This document shows, one piece after another, positions 47,403 through 56,515 of a DNA stretch of 64,000 nucleotides. Each line of letters starts with the position of its first letter. Positions within the stretch are counted from its first letter, which is position 1. Location: contig CAXXDH010000002.1 of the NCBI GenBank assembly GCA_963677785.2, forward strand, positions 1-64,000. Direction: 5' to 3'. Source of the DNA: G963665495 sp963677785. GTDB lineage: Bacteria > Desulfobacterota > Desulfovibrionia > Desulfovibrionales > Desulfovibrionaceae. The notes under the pieces were generated by a model. It did no database searches and was not told where the DNA came from. It was given only the letters and a program-made list of their open reading frames with translations. The position numbers and the translations under genes were made by a program.

Positions 47403-49673
47403 ATGCAGTTAAAATCCATTCAACAGAAAATCGTGTTACTTGCCGGGTTTTGCCTTTTGGCGACCGCCGTGGCTCTGATTGTATTCGGGCTTGTTTCCAC
47501 TCGAAAGACGCAAGGCTATGTATCGGAGAAAGTCGGCAGCCTGTTGCGGGAGAATGCCGAGGGAAATCTGGAATCCATTGCCAAAACTCAGGCGGCAGTG
47601 ATCCAAAGCGCGTTGCAGGACAACCTGGATACGGCCAGGACCATGGCCAAGGTATTTGAGGTCCTAAAAAAACATGATTCCGAAACCCCCTTGGGCGACG
47701 AGCAAAAAGGACATATCCGTGAGGTGCTAAACGATATTCTGCATACTGTTTTGGAAAACAATCCGAAATATTTGGGCACCTATTCGGCCTGGGAACCCAA
47801 TGCGCTGGACGGCCGCGACGCCGAATTTTCCGGCGTTGCGAAAACCGGGCAGGACGATTCCGGACGTTTTACCCCGTATTGGAACCGGGATGCCAACGGC
47901 AAGATCGCTGTGCAGGTTTTGGTGGACTATGAGAGCCAGGATAAATACGACAATGGCATTCGCAAAGGCGGCTGGTATCTGTCGCCACGGGAAACGGGAA
48001 AAGAGAACGTGCTCGATCCGTTTCCCTATATTGTCCAGGGGAAAAAGGAATGGCTGACGACCATTTCGGTGCCTGTCAAAGAAAACGGCAAGTTTCTCGG
48101 CGTGGCCGGTACGGATCTGCGCCTGGATTTTCTTGAGGACCTGGCAAAGGAAGTGGACGCTAATTTGTACAATGGCCAGGGTGATGTCGTCATCGTCAGT
48201 TACGAAGGACTGATCGTCGCCAGCAGTGAGCATGGCGATCAGATCGGCAGCTCCATCAGCATTGCGTTTCCCAAGTCCTGGAAAGATATTCTGATCAAAG
48301 TGCAGCAAGGCCAATCTTTGGTGGACACGGACAGCGCAGGCAGAATGCGCGCAATTGCTCCGGTCACATTGGGCCGTACGGGCAAACCCTGGAGCATTGT
48401 CATCCGGGTCGACCCCAAAGTAACCCTGGCGGCTGCAGCGGCTTTGGATGCTTCCCTGGAGGAACGCAGCAATCAAAGCAGCTTTTTGCAAATGGGCGTG
48501 GGCCTAGGAGTTACTCTGATCGCAATCATTCTTCTGTGGTTTTTTGCCGGCACTCTGGCTAAACCACTTCGTAAGGCCGCGACATTCGCCCAACAGGTGG
48601 CGGATGGAGATTTTTCCCATAGTCTGGAGGTAGACCAGAAAGACGAAATAGGCGTATTGGCGACTGCCCTCAAGACCATGGTGGCCAATTTACAGAAGAT
48701 GATCTCCGAAGCCGAGGAAAAGAGCCAGGAAGCCGCTAAAGAGGCTGAAGTAGCCCGCAATGCGACGGAAGAGGCGGATCAGATGCGCAAGGAAGCCGCC
48801 CAGGCGCAACGCCAGGGAAAGCTGGATGCCGCCAGAAGGCTCGAGACCGTTGTCGCCAACGTCCTGTCCTCCTCGAATACGCTTTCCTCGCAGATCGAAC
48901 AGGCCCGTGGCGGTGCGGACAGACAGTCGCAGCATACGGGCGAGACAGCGTCTTCCATGGAAGAAATGAACGCCACGGTGCTGGAAGTGGCGCGGCATGC
49001 TGCGGAAGCTTCCGAACGGTCCGATACGGCCAAACAGCGCGCACAGGAAGGCGCGGAAGTCGTACATAAGGTGGTGGACGCCATCAACACGGTCCATCAA
49101 CAGACAGAGCGGCTGAAAATCAATATGAACGAATTGGGCGATCAGGCCCAGGGCATCGGGCAGATTATAGATGTCATTTCCGACATCGCGGACCAGACCA
49201 ATCTGCTGGCGTTGAATGCCGCCATTGAAGCGGCCCGGGCCGGCGAGGCCGGCAGGGGCTTTGCCGTGGTGGCGGACGAAGTCCGCAAACTTGCGGAAAA
49301 GACCATGGCCGCGACCACGGAAGTGGGGAACGCCATCCAGTCCATTCAGTCCGGCGCCAGTACGAGCATCTCGGGCATGGAACAGGCTGCCAAAGCCGTG
49401 GACGAGGCAACGTCCCTGGCCGAAGAATCCGGTACGGTGCTGCGGGATATTGTTGAAATCGTCGAGTCCTCGGCCGACCAGGTCCGTTCCATAGCCACGG
49501 CCTCCGAAGAACAGTCCGCGGCCAGCGATGAAATCACCCGCGCCATAGGAGACATCAACCAGATTTCCGTTCAGACTTCGGAAACCATGGGTGAATCTTC
49601 AGAAGCGGTCGTGGATATGACCGGTCAGATCGAGTCGTTGCAGCAATTGGTGCGCGATCTCAAAGAGGGGTAG
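47403..49673 (+). CDS. methyl-accepting chemotaxis protein, dCache type (first copy)
   Basis: 756 residues. TM1 about 9-31, a periplasmic double-Cache sensor about 35-355 (contains YLGTYSAWEPNALDGRD, YDNGIRKGGWYLSPRE, VAGTDLRLDFLEDLAKEV), TM2 about 362-386, HAMP about 387-440, then a long cytoplasmic signalling coil. The kinase-control tip reads DQTNLLALNAAIEAARAGEA at about 597. Signals to CheA/CheW; the ligand is unknown, but dCache domains usually bind amino acids, organic acids or similar small molecules. GTGAGGAGG precedes the ATG at 47403. No C-terminal CheR pentapeptide. The next gene is a paralogue with the same length and layout. Confidence 0.96.
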   Translation: MQLKSIQQKIVLLAGFCLLATAVALIVFGLVSTRKTQGYVSEKVGSLLRENAEGNLESIAKTQAAVIQSALQDNLDTARTMAKVFEVLKKHDSETPLGDEQKGHIREVLNDILHTVLENNPKYLGTYSAWEPNALDGRDAEFSGVAKTGQDDSGRFTPYWNRDANGKIAVQVLVDYESQDKYDNGIRKGGWYLSPRETGKENVLDPFPYIVQGKKEWLTTISVPVKENGKFLGVAGTDLRLDFLEDLAKEVDANLYNGQGDVVIVSYEGLIVASSEHGDQIGSSISIAFPKSWKDILIKVQQGQSLVDTDSAGRMRAIAPVTLGRTGKPWSIVIRVDPKVTLAAAAALDASLEERSNQSSFLQMGVGLGVTLIAIILLWFFAGTLAKPLRKAATFAQQVADGDFSHSLEVDQKDEIGVLATALKTMVANLQKMISEAEEKSQEAAKEAEVARNATEEADQMRKEAAQAQRQGKLDAARRLETVVANVLSSSNTLSSQIEQARGGADRQSQHTGETASSMEEMNATVLEVARHAAEASERSDTAKQRAQEGAEVVHKVVDAINTVHQQTERLKINMNELGDQAQGIGQIIDVISDIADQTNLLALNAAIEAARAGEAGRGFAVVADEVRKLAEKTMAATTEVGNAIQSIQSGASTSISGMEQAAKAVDEATSLAEESGTVLRDIVEIVESSADQVRSIATASEEQSAASDEITRAIGDINQISVQTSETMGESSEAVVDMTGQIESLQQLVRDLKEG

Positions 49674-49755
49674 CGGACAGCTGTTTCGTTGCCGGCCCAA
49701 AGCCGGCACCTTATTTCAGAGGCGGTTCTTTTACCGTTTCCCCCGATATCAAATA

Positions 49756-49796
49756 CCCCGGATGCAGTGTGTTGCGCTGTATCCGGGGTTTTCTTT
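49756..49796 (+). terminator. rho-independent terminator behind first chemoreceptor
   Basis: CCCCGGATGCAG, a nine-base loop, CTGTATCCGGGG and then TTTTCTTT, 82 nt behind the stop. It shows that the two chemoreceptor genes are separate transcripts. Confidence 0.9.
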
Positions 49797-50170
49797 GTCA
49801 TCCAACTAGAAATGAGATCAACAGACTCCATGTGATCGTTTTGTCTATGTTACATGTATAAAAAATAAACATGTAAACTTGTCTTATATAGAATAATAAT
49901 TTGCAACTGCAATGAAAAAGGACTATCCTGAAGTTGTCACAGCAAATTGTATGGGGGAATAGCAAGCGTGCCGTGTCGGACACAGCGGGAGTCAGTACGC
50001 GCGATTGCCTGGTAGCGCGACATCATGAAAGATGCTTTGCGATACTCGCGACACAAGGGTGGGCTCACTATGATTGTTGGATTGTGTCTCCTGGGCATTC
50101 GTTTTTTCCTCGTGCAAAAACAGTATGCGCAGGCAGGTCTCGATAACAATATGCATCAAGGAGAGGGCCT
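49797..50170 (+). promoter_or_regulatory. upstream region of second chemoreceptor with inverted repeat
   Basis: 374 nt. At 49850-49876 TTACATGT-N11-ACATGTAA is a perfect inverted repeat with 8-nt arms in AT-rich DNA, a plausible repressor or activator site. The second half is GC-richer with no supported gene. AAGGAGAGGG lies just ahead of the ATG at 50171. No firm -35/-10 pair identified. Confidence 0.45.
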
Positions 50171-52441
50171 ATGAAACTCAAGTCCATTCAATTGAAAATC
50201 ATTTTGCTTTCTGGAGCTTGTCTTCTTGTCACCGCGGCCGTTCTGGTGATTTTCGGCATTGTGTCCACGCGCAACACGCAGGCTCATGTTTCAGAAAAAG
50301 TGGGCAACCTGCTGCGGGAAAATGCGCAGGTCAACCTGCAGGCCCTGGCCAGAAATCAGGCCGCGGTCATTCAAAGCGTATTGCAGGATAACATGGATAC
50401 CGCCCGAACCATGGCGACAATTTTTGAAGTGCTGAAAAAACACAATGACCTTACTGCAAAAGGCGACCAGAAAGACAGCGGCATCAGGGCCGTGCTGTTC
50501 GATACTCTCCGCCATCTGCTTGAGAATAACCCCAGGTACAACGGCGTGTTCACGGCCTGGGAGCCCAACGGTCTGGACGGCCGGGATGCGGAATTCGCCG
50601 GCCAGGGGGAAACGGGTCAGAACGAAACCGGCCGCTTTGTTCCCTACTGGAACCGCGGGGCTGATGGAAAGCTCGGACAGCAGTTTTTGATTGAATTCGA
50701 CACTCCCGAGACCTTTCCCACGGGCGTACGCAAGGGGGATCCGTATCTGGTTCCCAAATTCGAGGGCCGGGAAAACGTTCTGGACCCATTTCCGTATGTC
50801 GTTCAGGGGAAAAAGGAACTGCTGACAAACCTTGCCGCGCCGATTGTAGTGGACGGGAAATTCTACGGCATCGCCGGGACGGATCTCCGGCTCGGGTTTA
50901 TTCAGAAACTGGCGGAAAAGGTGGATCAGGAATTGTACGGCGGGCAGGGCGAAGTTGTCATTGTCAGTAATTTCGGATTGATCGTAGCCAGCAGTGAACA
51001 CCCTGATTTGATCGGCGATCTTTTGAAAAAAGAATTTTCGGACTCCTGGAAGGACATCCTTGCCAATGTGCAGGAAGGCAAAGCCTCTGTCCGCATTGAT
51101 TCCACAGGCATGATGCGGGCCATCGCCCCCATACGCATGGGGCGTACGGGCAAGCCCTGGAGTATCGTGCTGCGGGTGCCTCCCAATGTCATCCTGGCCG
51201 AAGCCGAGGCTCTGAACAACGAACTGGCAAAACAGAGCACGGAGGACGGCATCAAGGAAATCGGCGTGGGGTTGGGCGTTGCTTTGCTGGCCATTCTGCT
51301 GTTGTGGGTGTTCTCCCGTTCGCTGGTCAAACCACTGCAGAAAGCCGCGACATTTGCCGGACATGTTGCCCAGGGGGATTTTTCCCAGCAACTGGACGTA
51401 CGCCAGAACGATGAGATCGGCGTATTGGCCGGCGCATTGCGGACCATGGTCGATAATCTGCAGGAAATGATTACGCAGGCCAAGGAAAAAAGTCAGGAGG
51501 CGGCCAAAGAAGCGGAAATCGCCCGCACGGCCACTCAGGACGCAGAACAAGCGCGTGAAAAAGCCGCTCAGGCGCAGCATCAGGGCATGCTGGAGGCCGC
51601 GCGCAAGCTGGAAAGCGTGGTGGCCAACGTTCTTTCGTCCTCCACTATGTTGTCGTCCCAGATTGATCAGGCACGCGACGGCGCCGGCGAGCAGTCAAAG
51701 CATACGGGTGAAACCGCTTCCTCCATGGAGGAAATGAACGCCACCGTGCTGGAAGTGGCGCGCCACGCTTCAGAGGCCGCCGAACGGTCGGACCAGGCCA
51801 TGGCCCGCGCACAGAAAGGATCTGATGTGGTGCACAAGGTGGTCGACGCCATTACTATGGTCCAGGAACAGGCCGAGCAACTGAAGGAAAATATGAATAC
51901 GCTGGGCGAACAGGCCCAGGGCATCGGCCAGGTCATCGACGTTATTTCCGATATTGCCGACCAGACCAATTTGCTGGCCCTGAATGCGGCCATCGAAGCC
52001 GCCAGGGCCGGAGAAGCTGGCCGGGGGTTCGCCGTGGTCGCGGATGAAGTACGTAAGCTCGCGGAAAAGACCATGGCCGCCACCACCGAGGTGGGCAATG
52101 CCATTCAATCGATTCAAAACGGCGCCAATACGAGCATCGCAGGTGTGGAAAAAGCCGCGCAGGCGGTGGATCAGGCCACAGTGCTGGCCGAAGAATCCGG
52201 TACGGTGCTCAGGGAAATAGTCCAGATTGTGGAATCTTCCGCGGACCAGGTACGTTCCATTGCCACGGCTTCCGAGCAGCAGTCTGCCGCCAGCGATGAG
52301 ATTACACGGGCCATCGGGGAGATCAATCAAATATCCGTGCGGACGTCCGATGTAATGGACCTTTCCTCACAGGCCGTCAGCGACATGGCCGGACAGGCCA
52401 GAGCCCTGGAGCAACTCGTCACGGAACTCAAGGCAGGTTGA
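50171..52441 (+). CDS. methyl-accepting chemotaxis protein, dCache type (second copy)
   Basis: 756 residues, colinear with the preceding chemoreceptor. The signalling half is nearly the same; the periplasmic sensor differs more, keeping landmarks such as FTAWEPNGLDGRDAEF and GIAGTDLRLGFIQKLAEKV but changing the ligand-side loop (FDTPETFPTGVRKGDPYLV in place of YESQDKYDNGIRKGGWYLS). TM2 about 362-386, HAMP next, signalling tip DQTNLLALNAAIEAARAGEA. Divergence concentrated in the sensor suggests duplication followed by ligand change. AAGGAGAGGG precedes the ATG. Own upstream palindrome and own terminator. The hexuronate operon starts 245 nt downstream. Confidence 0.96.
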   Translation: MKLKSIQLKIILLSGACLLVTAAVLVIFGIVSTRNTQAHVSEKVGNLLRENAQVNLQALARNQAAVIQSVLQDNMDTARTMATIFEVLKKHNDLTAKGDQKDSGIRAVLFDTLRHLLENNPRYNGVFTAWEPNGLDGRDAEFAGQGETGQNETGRFVPYWNRGADGKLGQQFLIEFDTPETFPTGVRKGDPYLVPKFEGRENVLDPFPYVVQGKKELLTNLAAPIVVDGKFYGIAGTDLRLGFIQKLAEKVDQELYGGQGEVVIVSNFGLIVASSEHPDLIGDLLKKEFSDSWKDILANVQEGKASVRIDSTGMMRAIAPIRMGRTGKPWSIVLRVPPNVILAEAEALNNELAKQSTEDGIKEIGVGLGVALLAILLLWVFSRSLVKPLQKAATFAGHVAQGDFSQQLDVRQNDEIGVLAGALRTMVDNLQEMITQAKEKSQEAAKEAEIARTATQDAEQAREKAAQAQHQGMLEAARKLESVVANVLSSSTMLSSQIDQARDGAGEQSKHTGETASSMEEMNATVLEVARHASEAAERSDQAMARAQKGSDVVHKVVDAITMVQEQAEQLKENMNTLGEQAQGIGQVIDVISDIADQTNLLALNAAIEAARAGEAGRGFAVVADEVRKLAEKTMAATTEVGNAIQSIQNGANTSIAGVEKAAQAVDQATVLAEESGTVLREIVQIVESSADQVRSIATASEQQSAASDEITRAIGEINQISVRTSDVMDLSSQAVSDMAGQARALEQLVTELKAG

Positions 52442-52478
52442 CGGGCTGCAGCCGGCAACCGCTATATATCGGAGGAAC

Positions 52479-52518
52479 AAACATCCGGAGTCATTTACCG
52501 ACTTCGGGTGTTTGTTTT
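52479..52518 (+). terminator. rho-independent terminator behind second chemoreceptor
   Basis: AAACATCCGGAGTC, a seven-base loop, GACTTCGGGTGTTT gives a 14-bp stem with two or three G-T pairs, followed by GTTTTG, 38 nt behind the stop. Confidence 0.8.
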
Positions 52519-52592
52519 GCAGGCCTTAGGAGCAGTTTTATTGTTGCGTGCCGGAAAAAATAACGGGTTAATTGGTAAGGCCACTGACTATA

Positions 52593-52627
52593 TTGACGCA
52601 AAGTTGTTAAATTGGTAAAACCAATTT
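52593..52627 (+). promoter_or_regulatory. promoter and UxuR/ExuR-like operator of hexuronate locus
   Basis: TTGACG (52593-52598) and, 17 nt on, TAAAAC form a candidate promoter. Directly over its -10 is AAATTGGT-AAA-ACCAATTT (52609-52627), a perfect palindrome with 8-nt arms. It closely matches the known enterobacterial UxuR/ExuR site AAATTGGTATACCAATTT, differing by a 3-nt rather than 2-nt centre. A further half-site TTAATTGGTAAGG lies at about 52568. It lies 58 nt ahead of the GntR-type regulator, so autoregulated repression relieved by a hexuronate is expected. Confidence 0.75.
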
Positions 52628-52685
52628 AATAGAACAATTTACTGCTTCCAAGATCACGGCACTTAGCTCTGGTAAAGAGAATAAC

Positions 52686-53408
52686 ATGCTGGAATTAAAA
52701 GAAGTTGAGAACCTCAGGCTCTACCGCCAGGTAGCGGACCAGATCACGGACCTGTTGCGGAAAGGGCGCTGGAGCCTGGGGGAAAGGCTTCCTGCTGAAC
52801 GAGAATTGGCCAAACAGCTTGGCGTGAGCAGACCCACCGTACGCGAAGCCATTATCGCGCTCGAACTGGTGGGCCTGGTCGAGGTGCGAACCGGTGCGGG
52901 CATTTACATCAAAGCTTTGCCCGACTCGGTTGATTCCGGCCTGATAACGGGCAATGACCCGGGGCCGAGTCCCTTTGATCTGATCGAGGCCCGGATAGTC
53001 ATCGAGGGAGAGATCGCGGGCATCGCCGCCGCCAGCATTTCCTCCGAAGAGCTCGAAAGCCTGCTGCTTTCCATAGAAAAGATGGAGTCCGACATCGATC
53101 AGGGCCATCAGCTTGTCTCCAGCCGTGAAGACGGCGACTTTCTCTTTCACAGCCGCATAGCGGCCATCACCAAAAATTCCGTATTGCAATCCATTGTCGA
53201 ACAGCTTTGGGCCGGCATGCGGCGTCCGTTGTTCCGCGCCATATGCGAACGCGTGAGCCTGCCGCAGAACGCGCGCCGCGCCGTCAAGGACCATCGCGTG
53301 ATTCTGGAGGCCATTGCCGTCGGGAATTCGGAAGCGGCCAAGGCCGCCATGCGCCGCCATCTGGAACAGGTTCGCGGCGTGTTGATGCAATACAGCGGCG
53401 AAGAATAA
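52686..53408 (+). CDS. GntR/FadR-subfamily regulator, UxuR-like
   Basis: 240 residues. The N-terminal winged helix-turn-helix is clear: YRQVADQITDLLRKGRWSLG, LPAERELAKQLGVSRPTVRE and ALELVGLVEVRTGAGIYI. The FCD ligand-binding domain (about 95-230) has the metal-binding pattern EARIVIEGEIAGIAAA, DGDFLFHSRIAAIT and KDHRVILEAIAVGN. Heads the hexuronate genes, with uxaC starting 11 nt behind its stop. The palindrome in its promoter matches the UxuR/ExuR site, so it is most likely the local repressor, sensing fructuronate, tagaturonate or a hexuronate (inference). Confidence 0.92.
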   Translation: MLELKEVENLRLYRQVADQITDLLRKGRWSLGERLPAERELAKQLGVSRPTVREAIIALELVGLVEVRTGAGIYIKALPDSVDSGLITGNDPGPSPFDLIEARIVIEGEIAGIAAASISSEELESLLLSIEKMESDIDQGHQLVSSREDGDFLFHSRIAAITKNSVLQSIVEQLWAGMRRPLFRAICERVSLPQNARRAVKDHRVILEAIAVGNSEAAKAAMRRHLEQVRGVLMQYSGEE

Positions 53409-53419
53409 AGGGGGATTCC

Positions 53420-54835
53420 ATGGGTGTGACCGGAACCTTGCACGAAGACAGGCTTTTTCCCGCCGATCCCAACGTACGGGCCGTGGCCCGCGGATTGTAC
53501 GAACTGGTCAAGGGGCTCCCCATCATCAGCCCGCACGGACATACGGATCCCAGGTGGTACGCCGAGGACGTGCAGTTTCCCAACCCAACGCAATTGTTTC
53601 TGATTCCGGACCACTATGTTTTCCGGATGCTGCACAGCCAGGGTGTATCGCTCGAACAGCTGGGCGTCCCGCGGGTAGACGGCGGCCCGGTGGAAACAGA
53701 TCCGCGCAAGATCTGGCGGTTGTTCGCCGAGAATTATTACCTGTTCCGGGGCACGCCCACGCGCATGTGGTTCGAATACGTGCTTTCCTTTCTTTTTCAT
53801 ATCGGCAGCAGGCTCAGTGCGGAAAACGCCGATGCCGTCTACGACGCCGTTCAGTCCAAGCTGGAATTGCCGGAATTTCGCTGCCGAGCCCTGTACGAAC
53901 GGTTCAATATCGAAGCTGTATCCACTACGGATTCCCCTTTGGATGACCTTGCGCACCATGTTGCCCTACGGCGGGAAGGCTGGAAAGGGCGCGTACTGCC
54001 GGCATTTCGCCCGGACAGTGTGGTTGATCCTGAATTCGAAGGATTTCCTGACAACGTGGCCGGACTAGGCGCGCTCACTGGAGAGAACACGCACACCTGG
54101 AAAGGTTATCTGCAGGCCCTGCGTCTGCGGCGCGCATATTTCATCGAGCAGGGCGCCACCTCCACGGACCACGGACACCCCACAGCGAAGACCGCGGATC
54201 TTTCTCTGGCCGTATGCGAGAGCCTGTTTTCCAAAGCGCTCCAGCAGGATTGCACGCCGCAGGAAGCGGAGATGTTCCGGGCGCAGATGCTGACGGAGAT
54301 GGCCGCCATGAGCCTGGAGGACGGCTTGGTGATGCAGATTCATCCGGGCGCATCGCGCAACCATAGCAGGCTGCTGTTCGAGCGCTTCGGACGGGACAAG
54401 GGCGCGGACATTCCCACCCGTACGGAGTACGTGGACAATCTCAAGCCTCTGTTGCACAAATATGGACACGAAACCGGACTTTCGATTATTCTCTTCACTC
54501 TGGACGAATCCACCTATAGCCGCGAGCTGGGCCCCCTGGCGGGAGTTTATCCCTGTCTCAGGCTCGGGCCTGCCTGGTGGTTCCACGACAGCCCGGAAGG
54601 CATGATGCGCTACCGCCGGATGGTCACGGAAACCGCCGGATTTTATAATACTGTGGGATTCAACGACGATACGCGCGCGTTCATGTCCATACCCGCCCGG
54701 CACGATGTGGCCCGGCGCGTGGACTGCGCGTTTCTGGCGGAACTGGTGGGCGAACACCGGCTGGACCAGGACGAGGCCGAAGAAGTGGCCCAGGATCTGG
54801 CCTATGGTTTGGTAAAAAAGGCGTATCACATCTGA
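53420..54835 (+). CDS. uxaC: glucuronate/galacturonate isomerase
   Basis: 471 residues from the ATG at 53420, preceded by AGGGGGA; a longer in-frame reading into the regulator is not real. Converts D-glucuronate to D-fructuronate and D-galacturonate to D-tagaturonate. Amidohydrolase-fold metal motif IISPHGHTDPRW (about 36-47), WFEYVLSFLF, STTDSPLDDLAHH, GYLQALRLRRAYFIEQGATS with TDHGHPT, MQIHPGASRNHS, and near the end LGPAWWFHDSPEGMMRYR and TVGFNDDTRAFMSIPARHD, all typical of UxaC. First enzyme of the pathway, followed by the uptake system. Cytoplasmic. Confidence 0.97.
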   Translation: MGVTGTLHEDRLFPADPNVRAVARGLYELVKGLPIISPHGHTDPRWYAEDVQFPNPTQLFLIPDHYVFRMLHSQGVSLEQLGVPRVDGGPVETDPRKIWRLFAENYYLFRGTPTRMWFEYVLSFLFHIGSRLSAENADAVYDAVQSKLELPEFRCRALYERFNIEAVSTTDSPLDDLAHHVALRREGWKGRVLPAFRPDSVVDPEFEGFPDNVAGLGALTGENTHTWKGYLQALRLRRAYFIEQGATSTDHGHPTAKTADLSLAVCESLFSKALQQDCTPQEAEMFRAQMLTEMAAMSLEDGLVMQIHPGASRNHSRLLFERFGRDKGADIPTRTEYVDNLKPLLHKYGHETGLSIILFTLDESTYSRELGPLAGVYPCLRLGPAWWFHDSPEGMMRYRRMVTETAGFYNTVGFNDDTRAFMSIPARHDVARRVDCAFLAELVGEHRLDQDEAEEVAQDLAYGLVKKAYHI

Positions 54836-54915
54836 CGGATGGAGTACGCCCGGATACGTTTGTTGGGAGAACCGACGTAACAAAAACAACCATAGACGTG
54901 CAGGAGGAGAAAGAG

Positions 54916-55902
54916 ATGTCACGGAAAGCTTTGTTGTTGTTCATGGCCTGTTTGCTGATGACCGCCATGGCGCTGCCCGCAGCAGCGGCCGACAAGATTG
55001 TCCTGAAAAGCGCCGACACCCACTCGGAGGACTATCCCACGGTCAAGGCGGTCGAAGCCATGGGCAAGCTGCTGGATCAGTGGACCAAAGGACGGATCAC
55101 CATCAAGGTTTACCCCGGCCGCCAGCTGGGTGAGGAAAAAGACACCATCGAACAGACCATCGCCGGCGCCATCGAACTCAACCGGGTCAATCTTGCTCCT
55201 TTGAACAGCATCGTGCCCGAAACCGCCATCCCGGCATTGCCCTATATTTTCCGCTCCATCGAACACATGTACAAAGTCATGGACGGCCCCATCGGCGATG
55301 AAATCCTCAAAGCCCTCGAACCGCACGGACTGGTGGGCCTGGCCTACTATGATTCGGGCGCACGCTCCTTTTACAACTCCAAAAAAGCCATTCATACGCC
55401 CGCGGACATGAAAGGCATGAAAATTCGCGTACAGAATTCCGACCTGTTCGTGAGCATGGTGGAAGCGCTCGGCGCCAATGCCACGCCCATGGAATTCGGC
55501 CAGGTGTACGAGGCGTTGAAGACCGGCGTCATCGACGGCGCGGAAAACAACTGGCCTTCCTACGAATCCACCCGCCATTTTGAAGTGGCCAAATACTACA
55601 CTCTTGATCAGCACTCCATGTCTCCCGAGGTCCTGGTCATGTCCAAGGTGGCCTGGGAAAAGCTGAGCCCGGAAGATCAGAAACTGGTACGCAAGGCCGC
55701 CAGGGAATCCGTGCCCGTCATGCGTAAACTCTGGAACGAACGTGTGGCCAAGTCCAAAGCCATCGTGGAAAAGAACGGCAACATCATTGTCTCCGACGTG
55801 GACAAGCAGCCTTTTATCGACGCCATGAAGCCTGTGTACGACAAGTTCGTCGCCACTCCGGAACTGAAAGATCTGGTCAAGCGCATTCAAGCCGTTAAGT
55901 AA
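54916..55902 (+). CDS. dctP: TRAP transporter substrate-binding protein (DctP type)
   Basis: 328 residues from the ATG at 54916, preceded by AGGAGGAGAAAG. Signal peptide about 1-24 (LLLFMACLLMTAMALPAAAA). Mature DctP fold: LKSADTHSEDYPTVKAVEAM, GRITIKVYPGRQLGEEKD, MKGMKIRVQNSDLFVSMVEA, LGANATPMEFGQVYEALKTG and VIDGAENNWPSYESTRH, the usual ligand-arginine and substrate-loop regions. Periplasmic. The context (uxaC before, hexuronate enzymes after) indicates hexuronate as cargo, as shown for many TRAP binding proteins of this clade. A strong hairpin follows, probably setting the high DctP-to-permease ratio. Confidence 0.94.
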   Translation: MSRKALLLFMACLLMTAMALPAAAADKIVLKSADTHSEDYPTVKAVEAMGKLLDQWTKGRITIKVYPGRQLGEEKDTIEQTIAGAIELNRVNLAPLNSIVPETAIPALPYIFRSIEHMYKVMDGPIGDEILKALEPHGLVGLAYYDSGARSFYNSKKAIHTPADMKGMKIRVQNSDLFVSMVEALGANATPMEFGQVYEALKTGVIDGAENNWPSYESTRHFEVAKYYTLDQHSMSPEVLVMSKVAWEKLSPEDQKLVRKAARESVPVMRKLWNERVAKSKAIVEKNGNIIVSDVDKQPFIDAMKPVYDKFVATPELKDLVKRIQAVK

Positions 55903-55929
55903 CCTTCCCAACAGGTTGCTTATCCATAC

Positions 55930-55966
55930 GGAGGCCGCCCGCCATGCCCGGATTCGGGCGGCCTCC
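55930..55966 (+). promoter_or_regulatory. intra-operon hairpin between dctP and dctQ
   Basis: GGAGGCCGCCCG, a 13-nt loop, CGGGCGGCCTCC: a perfect 12-bp GC-rich stem with no T tract. It lies in the 93-nt gap between the abundant binding protein and the membrane subunits and probably protects the upstream mRNA 3' end or attenuates downstream expression. Confidence 0.65.
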
Positions 55967-55995
55967 ACAAGATCAGCTCCCGAGGAGCCTGTATT

Positions 55996-56502
55996 ATGTC
56001 CGGATTTCTCGCAAAGCTCGGGACATGCAACCGCATGCTGTCCCGTGTCTGCCTCTGGTTCAGCGCCAGCGGACTGGTAGTCATGACCTGCGTCATCGGC
56101 TGGCAGGTCTGGGCCAGATACATTTTAAACAATACGCCCCATTGGTCCGAAAAACTCTGCTTGTTTCTGATGCTCTATTACATTCTGTTCGCGGCGGCTT
56201 CAGGCGTGCACGACAAATTTCACATCGGTTTGACGTTTACGCGCCTGCTGGTGCCGCCCAGGATTCAGCGGATTCTGGATGTTCTGGTCAACAGCATTGT
56301 CGCCGCCTTTGGTCTGGGCATGATCTGGTACGGGACCCAGATGGCCCGTTCCACCTGGACGCATATCATTCCGACTCTGGAAATTTCCACCGGCTACAGC
56401 TACCTGCCTTTTCCACTGGCGGGCGTACTGTTCGTGTTGTTCGCCGTGGAGCATGTCCTGAACGGCCTGGCAGGGCAGGAAGTCGCGCCGTCATGGGAAT
56501 AA
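55996..56502 (+). CDS. dctQ: TRAP transporter small permease (DctQ type)
   Basis: 168 residues, four predicted membrane spans. FSASGLVVMTCVIGWQVWARYI, TPHWSEKLCLFLMLYYILFAA and GVHDKFHIGLTFTRLLVP are characteristic of DctQ (W-(S)-E-E/K motif region and HI(G/R) stretch). Inner-membrane partner that links DctP to the large permease. CGAGGAGCC precedes the ATG at 55996. 13 nt separate it from dctM. Confidence 0.92.
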   Translation: MSGFLAKLGTCNRMLSRVCLWFSASGLVVMTCVIGWQVWARYILNNTPHWSEKLCLFLMLYYILFAAASGVHDKFHIGLTFTRLLVPPRIQRILDVLVNSIVAAFGLGMIWYGTQMARSTWTHIIPTLEISTGYSYLPFPLAGVLFVLFAVEHVLNGLAGQEVAPSWE

Positions 56503-56515
56503 GGAGCGCTGTTTC

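Noticed and set aside
53207..53419. N-terminal extension of uxaC into the regulator gene
   Set aside because: A ribosome-binding site and family-typical start lie at 53420, and the extension is an out-of-frame shadow of the GntR gene.
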